Part shown: piece by piece, positions 58,509 to 64,000 of the stretch
Layout of the letters: each line of letters begins with the position of its first letter
How positions within the stretch are numbered: position 1 is the first letter of the stretch
DNA from: Agapetus fuscipes
Taxonomy: Eukaryota; Arthropoda; Insecta; Trichoptera; Glossosomatidae
Assembly (NCBI GenBank): GCA_951799405.1
Contig: OX637339.1
Location: forward strand, 17,980,001 to 18,044,000
Length of the DNA stretch: 64,000 bases
Reading direction: 5' to 3'
Translations under genes and position numbers: made by a program
Notes under the pieces: generated by a model
Database searches by the model: none
What the model was told of the DNA's origin: nothing
Seen by the model: only the letters and a program-made list of their open reading frames with translations

Positions 58509-59108
58509 ATGTCTTCACGAGAACGAAAATCAACATGTCAACTTCGTCCGCAAGCAGTCTTAGATGAGGCTAAAAAGAGGATCAGTGAGGGCGAAAACCA
58601 GAGAAAAGTCGCGCTTTTTGGCCTGTTGCATCACCAAAAGAGAAGATCCTGCAATAGCAAATTCCTCAGAATCGACATCAACCACTGTAAACACAGAAAC
58701 AACTAATCCAACTTCTAATAAATTTGTACTAACCTTCATAGACCGTTCACCACTAGCAAAATCAGTCACACATCGATCAAATCGGGTAAGTAAGAAATCA
58801 GAAATACTTACAAACTAAACTTTTAAGCAACAACTGCTCGAAGAAGCCAACCGTAAAAGAAAAGTAGAGGGGAACCTTAAAGAAACTAAAAAAAGGCGAA
58901 GGTAAATCCAAAGAAACCCAAATCAACACCTGAGAAAAAGATGTAGATCTGCCCAAGATGCAAGAAAGTCTACAAGGAACCGAAATCTGAGGATTCGATA
59001 GAGTGCATAATGTGTACTCAATGGTGGCATGACAAATGCACCGTTTATTCTGGAATTGGTCGGTACAAATGTGATCTCTGTGCCGAGGTGTCCTGTGCGC
59101 ACTCTTAG
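58509..59108 (+). pseudogene. Relic transposase: psq-like start and C-terminal PHD-like finger
   Basis: ATG 58509 opens MSSRERKSTCQLRPQAVLDE and AKKRISEGENQRKVALFGL, similar to the psq-type DNA-binding helix of pogo/jerky transposases. A frame change follows, then a basic stretch (EEANRKRKVEGN). After a nonsense codon at 58944 comes ICPRCKKVYKEPKSEDSIEC, IMCTQWWHDKC and YKCDLC, stop 59106-59108. Spacing C-x2-C-x14-C-x2-C-x4-H-x2-C-x10-C-x2-C fits a C4HC3 PHD finger, a known C-terminal feature of some insect pogo-like transposases. At least one frameshift and one stop make it non-functional. Confidence 0.72.
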
Positions 59109-59340
59109 GTTTCCAAGTGCGCACTCTTAAGTACCGTATATGTAAGAGTGCGCAAAAGACTATGTGCCAATATTTATTAATTTTAATCATTAAGTGTTTG
59201 AATTTCATTGATTTTTTTATACAGTTATGCTAATGAAATACGGTTTATTATGAATAAAGAAGTTTCATTTTCATAACAACATTTGTTTTATTGTTATCAT
59301 TAATTATACCTTAAGTGCGCACTCTTAGAGCACTCTACCC

Positions 59341-59607
59341 TACACCGCGTGTTTTTGGTATTTCTTGGACCGGTCCGTTGTCCAGTGGCAACACTTCGGA
59401 CTCGTCAATGGAAGGTTGTGGATTCGAATCCCGGCGGAGCACAAAAAATATACCATTTATATTTCCAAATGTGCTCTTCGCTGGGTTGACAAATTCATAA
59501 ACCTTAACCAAAGACCGGTCACTGAAAGGTCCATCCAACCTTACAAAAACTGGGTCTTGCTTGAGAATTGGCGCTTTCTACAGCGACGACCAAGCTCGCA
59601 GAGGGCA
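59341..59607 (+). mobile_element. 5S-headed SINE-A, right part
   Basis: TACACCGCGTGTTTTTGGTA completes the 5S head. CGGTCCGTTGTCCAGTGGCA and GGATTCGAATCCCGGCGGAG give the tRNA head. The body runs to CAAGCTCGCAGAGGG, then is cut short before AATAATATTATTTC. Confidence 0.88.
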
Positions 59608-59726
59608 ATAATATTATTTCGTTTTCGGTTTTGGATATGAAATCATTTCGGAATTCCTTCAATTTTGGTTACGAATAATAAATTAGTTTTTTTAAGGAAT
59701 TGTGAAAGCATAATACTATTACAATT

Positions 59727-59942
59727 AACGGGTTCAATTTAATACAAACTAAATTTATTTCAAACAAATTACTTAAAGATTCCGTTAACATTTGGTTCGG
59801 TTACAGAGTGGTCTTTTAACTGTTTACCTCAAAGGCTCTGATACGAGGCTGCACTACAGACGGCTTCAGCCCTTTATATTGTATGACATAAGAACGGTTC
59901 TCGAAACATTGGGTACCGGAACATTCGCGACTTTGCCAAAAT
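59727..59942 (+). repeat. Unnamed repeat, copy 1
   Basis: GGGTTCAATTTAATACAAAC, AGATTCCGTTAACA, CTGTTTACCTC, CTGCACTACAGACGGCTTCA and ACATTGGGTACCGGAACATT correspond in order to 63438-63640. Confidence 0.7.
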
Positions 59943-60414
59943 ATTCAAACAAACACTAGTACAATTATCCAAACACCTACATCTAGAGTCACACTCACAC
60001 ATGTAAAAACACACGATTTCTTTGGGTTACGGATACGGTTGTTTTTTATTTCTAATATCCGATAGTTTCGATCTCGGATACTGCTATCCATAACATCCCT
60101 GACGTGGAGTACACACAAATGAAAATACATGTAGGACGACGCCTAAACAAACACCTGTCGTCTCGCTCTGCCCGCAATGGGTGAGGCCTATGTCTGACAG
60201 GGATGGCAAGTAGATTAATCCAATGTATTGGAGGAGTGGGAGGGAGGATGTCAAAGAATTATTTGTTGATAATGCGGCCCTTTCCAAGGAGATTAAATTT
60301 TGGAAATATATGTGTTGGTTTTTGTAAATATAGAAATAATATTATGTATATTTTTGTTACCCATGTCTGTACCCATCTATAATATGTAATATAAGTTGCA
60401 AATATATCGCCCAG
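59943..60414. other. Unassigned sequence
   Basis: 60137-60210 (CTCGCTCTGCCCGCAATGGG, GTGAGGCCTATGTC) resembles the 3' end of some insect RTE elements, but is too short to name. Confidence 0.35.
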
Positions 60415-60417
60415 TAA

Positions 60418-60709
60418 GGGGCCGTCCATAAATTACGTCATCGATTTTGGCCGATTTTCGACCCCCCCCCCCTTTACAATCATCCTATAGTCATTATCTA
60501 ATGACCCCCACCCTCTCTTGCTGTAATAATGGATGAGCTCAATAATTAATAATGTTATATTACTCACATAATATTTTGTATATTTTGTAGAAATTGGTAT
60601 TTACAAGAACGACTTCACTTTTGGTACTCGTACATCATTTGCCATCATCCGCAGACCAGACTCCCCCCCCCCCCCCTTAATGCGAATGACGTTATATATG
60701 GACAGCTCC
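60418..60709. mobile_element. MITE, PIF/Harbinger-like, TAA duplication (second copy)
   Basis: Same ends as 337-633 (GGGGCCGTCCATAAATTACG ... ATATGGACAGCTCC). TAA at 60415-60417 and 60710-60712. Shares the C-runs and ATAGTCATTATCTAATGACC. Confidence 0.85.
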
Positions 60710-60712
60710 TAA

Positions 60713-60830
60713 GACCACGCATACGCATGCTGCGTGTGTGCTCACGCAACGAATCAAACTTCAAGTGAATGTAAACGTTGCAACCCATTTGCAACCCCTG
60801 TCGCCTTTCCCTGAATCAGGCAAATATGGA
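60713..60830 (-). repeat. D repeat, middle part, reverse
   Basis: CATGCTGCGTGTGTGCTCAC to GTCGCCTTTCCCTGAATCAG. Confidence 0.7.
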
Positions 60831-60877
60831 TACAGAGGAAATGTGAAAGGGAAAAGAGGTAAGGGACGACTATCAAT

Positions 60878-61187
60878 CAACTAAGCTACACATGTAGTGT
60901 AACTTCTTGCCGCGATATTTCCTAAGGGGTCGCATGTGGCGACTTGATGCTATTTTTTTTACAGGTTAGGGGGCCGGCCTTACTCCAACCACTTCAGTTA
61001 AAGTGAGAGTTTCCCAGCTCCCGAAAGGGCTGGTACTTATTTCTTGTGAAGGCTGAGTAAACCTTGCCGGTATTTTACTATGGGGTTTGAAATAAACACC
61101 GAAACAGAAAATCATTTCTGACACCTTCGAACCCGAGCTCACGGCATGGAATGCAAGCAATCTACCAACTGAGCTATCAACCGGACC
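60878..61187 (-). mobile_element. SINE-B, reverse, full length
   Basis: CAACTAAGCTACACATGTAG at the left; box B partly deleted (CTTCGAACCCGAGCTCACGG); head CAACTGAGCTATCAACCGGA. Confidence 0.88.
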
Positions 61188-61189
61188 GA

Positions 61190-61246
61190 ACCATTGGTAA
61201 TCGAATTCACTACCTTCATATTTCGAGTCTGAAGCTTGTACCACTA
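61190..61246 (-). mobile_element. SINE-A head fragment, reverse, target of MITE-M
   Basis: GGTAATCGAATTCACTACCT to GAAGCTTGTACCACTA. The remaining head AGTCTAC lies beyond the MITE at 61504. Confidence 0.7.
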
Positions 61247-61500
61247 CGCTCCCCTAGTTATTGTTTGCCTTATAGACCAATTTGTCAAATATGACTTTTT
61301 AATGCAGTTGTCTTAAGAATCAAATTCAAAACAATCTGAGCTAAGAAAAAACGTAAATTTCGATAATGTGAGAGTTATTTGAAATATTTTTTAAATCAAT
61401 TTCCTGTTTTCATAAAACACATTGATCCAGTACACATGCAAACATTGCTCCTGTAAAATTAGCGTAACGGTCTATACGGCAAACAAGAACTAAGGCAGCG
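61247..61500 (+). mobile_element. MITE-M, 254 bp, in a SINE-A head
   Basis: CGCTCCCCTAGTTATTGTTT to AACAAGAACTAAGGCAGCG. Flanked by ACTA (61243-61246) and AGTA (61501-61504), a 3-of-4 match. Same target position in SINE-A as the copy at 25817. Confidence 0.87.
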
Positions 61501-61504
61501 AGTA

Positions 61505-62825
61505 GTCTACAATCGGTATTATTCTTACTTCATTCATTTTCATAGAATATAGATAGAAGTATTGTGAAGATCTTCGTTTTATAATTATTCCAAAGGCTCC
61601 ATTCATTTCCGTCTTATCACACATCTCTTTGCCTTATTCAATCAACCTTTGTCTTTCCCGGTCTTTCTCTTCCGCCCTTTTCATCTTCCCATTTAATGCA
61701 GGTTCAAGAAGGAACGGGTCGTATTCAAAATTTCATTGAATAGACCTCTAATTCTTAAGGTGCAATATCGTTTTGAGCTATCAACCATATAGAGGTACCT
61801 ACTCTGAATTGAGGTAAAATAAATACCTTATTTTTTACGTTTAAGTTGGAAGTACTGTCGTTTGGCATATTTACAAGTCTAATAAGTAGGTACACATTTA
61901 GTTCATGAAACTTTTAGGTTATTACATGAACCGTTATGGTAGAGCTTTCGTCATTCTCTCGACGTTTCGTTGGTGACGTATTGAACGTCTTCAGGAGACT
62001 TGTCTCTGCACGAAGACTAAGGATGAACTATTTTTTTAATAACAAAAATTGTCACAAATCCCTGCGTTCATTGGGACGGAGATAATAATTTTCATATGGA
62101 ATATCTCAATAATTTTCATTTTTATTTAGAGTTCATGTCGCTAGATGACACTTTGTTCCCCAAACATATAGTGAGGCACTTCTCCACTATGTGTCCTGGA
62201 CAATCTAGTTCTCCACCCCACAGTCGCATCTTGGAGATTGATTCGTTGATGGATCATGGATGATTTGTTTCCTGTGGCGCCATTTAATGGTCCAGGACCT
62301 TATCAAGGACATTCAAGGAATGTTCTCAGTCCTCTTCTGAAAGTGGTGGTAGGTTGGTTCATTCGAATATTGACGGGCAAATTGTTCCATGCAACTGGTT
62401 TATCTACCGCAAAGCTCCTGTCTGCAAAATTTGACGTGTCAGTCAAATCAGAGTGTGGTGTGTCTTAACATCCACAACATGTCTTCACATTTCAGTTGCG
62501 TCAATTGGAAAATCTACATTGTGCTAAGACTACTATCTACATTTATACTACTTGTTAGGTTTATAATGGAAAGGTATCTCCTAGGATGTACTTACAGGAT
62601 ACTTACTCCGGCTAGCTCTCATCAGCATCACTCTCAGGGCGTGGGGTTCCTTCCTTGTGTTGCTTACTTGTATTTTGGGAAGGTTTGAATATTAAAAGAT
62701 AATTCTAACATGAACGAATAAGGGTTTATAAACTTAAGTAATATGGGGGAAAAGGGGAAATAAGGGAATAGCCCGACCTGCACATTGTCACTAAAACACT
62801 CCCTACTCTGTTGACTGGAGTTCCG
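61505..62825. other. Mostly unassigned sequence
   Basis: 61935-62045 matches 18176-18300 (CGACGTTTCGTTGGTGACGT, ACGTCTTCAGGAGAC). 62256-62468 is an open frame (MDDLFPVAPFNGPGPYQGHS ...) without recognisable family or neighbours. I would not call it a gene. Confidence 0.35.
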
Positions 62826-62829
62826 AACT

Positions 62830-63125
62830 GAAGGCCTGGGGCAGCGCCCCAGGCTAGCGGTGGCTCACGAGGCGGACGCCTCCACACGTCGGAGCCCCTG
62901 GGTGGGCGCTCCTATGCACTATGCCTCCTATGCCTCTGGTCCACAAGGCGGGTGCCTTGCTGGCAGGAAATCCAAGTAGATGGGGAGGAGGGAGCTCCAT
63001 GGTAATGCCCCCTCTTGCACCGCTTGGTGCTTGGTCGCCGACGTCCGAGTCGGCTTACATCTTGCCGGGAACTGATGAGCGACGGCCATCATTTTCTAAG
63101 TCGACTCAGAATTGAACCCTGGAAT
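62830..63125 (+). other. GC-rich segment with many short hairpins
   Basis: Stands out from AT-rich surroundings. Short perfect stems: CCTGGGGCAGCGCCCCAGG (about 62838), CAAGGCGGGTGCCTTG (about 62943), GCACCGCTTGGTGC (about 63016), GCCGACGTCCGAGTCGGC (about 63037). It could be the structured 5' end of a LINE or an old functional RNA; not identified. Confidence 0.4.
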
Positions 63126-63437
63126 ATCCTTGTGTGTATTGAATCGATATTTATCACAGGATATGTCATCATTTGATGGCTCAATTAGAGTGTAGATTCC
63201 AGGGCTTTGTTGGCGCTGTGCTGCCGATCAGCCGCACACATTTATGGCCTTGTACGGTGCCTGGATTTACAGTGGAGGTAGACGCGGAGTGGATGATGAA
63301 ATTGGTTTTATATTCAAATACTCCGCCGAGGTATGGAGGCGAGTCCTTAAACTGAGACAGCCGGCCAAACGCAGCTCGGCGGTCGAGTTACAAAAAAATC
63401 ATAAGTACTATCTTTAATCTATCATAACGTTTTCAGG
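63126..63437. other. Unassigned sequence
   Basis: GC-richer to about 63390, with a short open frame at 63173-63355 and no known motif. Confidence 0.3.
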
Positions 63438-63640
63438 GTTCAATTTAATAAAGACTTCGGTTGATTTCTTTCACACATTTTTTTGTAAGATTCCGTTCAC
63501 AGAGCTATCTTTTGTACTGTTTGGCTCGACAGGTCCGATATAAGTCTAACGCTGCAGACAGCTTTGGCTCTTTTAAAAGCATGGCATAAAGATGGTACCT
63601 AAAACATTGGGAATTGAAGCATGCGGGATTTTACCAGAAT
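63438..63640 (+). repeat. Unnamed repeat, copy 2
   Basis: GGGTTCAATTTAATAAAGAC, AGATTCCGTTCACAGAGC, GCTGCAGACAGCTTTGGCTC, AACATTGGGAATTGAAGC; see 59727-59942. Confidence 0.7.
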
Positions 63641-63682
63641 AATATATTTAGAATAAACGGATAGCCCGGGTGTAGCCTAGGA

Positions 63683-63732
63683 GTGGAACAGACTACCACC
63701 TAATGTGAGGAAGGCAAAGGCTGTTAGTAAAG
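63683..63732 (+). mobile_element. CR1/L2-like LINE scrap
   Basis: Codons EWNRLPPNVRKAKAVSK, the W-N-x-LP motif near the C-terminus of CR1/L2 reverse transcriptases. Confidence 0.5.
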
Positions 63733-63815
63733 CAGGGGTGTCCAACTCAAAATCGTGGCGGGCCAGATTTAGTACTTTTGTAATCGCTGCTGGCCAGAAA
63801 AAGTGTTATTATTTT
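63733..63815 (+). mobile_element. hAT-like terminal sequence
   Basis: CAGGGGTGTCCAACTC followed by TGGCGGGCCAGATT is the classical start of hAT (Charlie-type) elements. Only one end is visible. The following GCCGACGTTTCGG and CTCATGAGGG belong to another repeat. Confidence 0.45.
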
Positions 63816-64000
63816 TTAGCCGACGTTTCGGATCGGTTACACAATCCCTCATGAGGGCGGTCTTTTTGTGTGTAAGGTTGGTCTTCGACTGATTTGTGAT
63901 GAGCTTCTGTTGCGGGTCAGTGCAGGGCGGGGTGAGGAGGGGCGCTGCATTTCTCTCTTCTTTTGTTTTGTCGTCATATGTATATATATCAAAAAGTATG

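Larger units (their letters stand above)
57985..59340 (+). mobile_element. Pogo-like (Tc1/mariner) DNA transposon, 1356 bp, internally deleted
   Basis: Perfect 24-bp terminal repeats (57985-58008 and 59317-59340; first 20 bases GGGTAGAGTGCTCTAAGAGT) and TA on both sides (57983-57984, 59341-59342). Sites of the type TAAGAGTGCGC recur at 58014, 58354, 58379, 58390 (inverted), 59096 (inverted), 59118 (inverted) and 59143, besides the two ends. The coding remains are an N-terminal helix-turn-helix-like start and a C-terminal PHD-like finger. The catalytic DDE core is missing. It needs a transposase supplied elsewhere. Confidence 0.88.

Noticed and set aside
58564..58818. 84-codon ORF inside the pogo-like element as an intact protein
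   Set aside because: It is an alternate frame of the decayed transposase, with a low-complexity Ser/Thr stretch and no motif of its own.
62256..62468. 70-codon ORF as a candidate host gene
   Set aside because: No homologous motif, no splice-site context, and composition similar to surrounding non-coding DNA.
63065..63115. Hammerhead ribozyme suggested by CTGATGAG
   Set aside because: The GAAA core does not follow the required stem II, and stems I and III could not be drawn. Only a weak imperfect stem GAGCGAC/GTCGACTC is present.

Overview
This window looks like nuclear DNA of an arthropod, quite possibly an insect. It is AT-rich, carries GT-AG introns, and is almost entirely filled with transposable elements. 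The only host gene I can support lies on the + strand. It is the 5' part of a nephrin-family immunoglobulin cell-adhesion gene, of the Drosophila sticks-and-stones/hibris type. Three exons are visible: 4965-5030 (start codon and signal peptide), 48549-48698 and 51607-51786 (two halves of the first Ig domain). All junctions are phase 1, and the joined reading frame is open for 131 codons. Intron 1 is about 43.5 kb. The intron after exon 3 runs past the window end. Nearly everything else is intronic mobile DNA.

The dominant repeat, called D here, is about 245 bp and occurs some 50 times in both orientations. It starts at a fixed point (near TTGACTTATAGGTTGGTATG) and ends in a short microsatellite built from GATTA, GATTTA or GATTATA. 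In at least six places D is the 3' end of a LINE, called LINE-P here. The LINE-P C-terminal coding region, a stop codon, a spacer of about 120 bp and then a whole D follow in order. Other LINE-P copies end instead in an (ACAGT)-type tail without D.

Three tRNA-headed SINE families are present. SINE-A has an AAT-type tail, SINE-B ends near TATGTGTAGCTTAG, and SINE-C has a Leu/Ser-like head. SINE-A occurs alone, behind a 5S rRNA-derived head (three loci), and fused at one recurrent junction to SINE-B (three loci). The last ~100 bp of SINE-A match the 3' UTR of a CR1/L2-like LINE at 44372-44985, so that LINE is its likely mobilising partner.

A nearly intact non-LTR retrotransposon lies at about 37482-41545, flanked by a 12-bp near-perfect target duplication. 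It has an RRM-type ORF1 and an endonuclease/reverse-transcriptase ORF2. ORF2 has no AUG start and overlaps ORF1 in the -1 frame. A canonical A AAA AAC slippery heptamer sits in the correct phase inside the overlap.

DNA transposons include a 1356-bp pogo-like element (57985-59340). It has TA duplications, 24-bp perfect terminal repeats, an array of TAAGAGTGCGC-type sites, a 32-bp palindrome and a relic C-terminal PHD-like finger. It sits inside a 5S-SINE. Several MITE families are also present: one with 4-bp duplications that twice hit the same spot in the SINE-A head, two with TAA/TTA duplications (PIF/Harbinger-like), two with TA duplications, and further foldback elements.

The layout is thus a large-intron developmental adhesion gene serving as a nesting ground for retroelements and their parasites. 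I see no operon, CRISPR array or bacterial gene. All family assignments come from reading motifs by eye; no database search was run.
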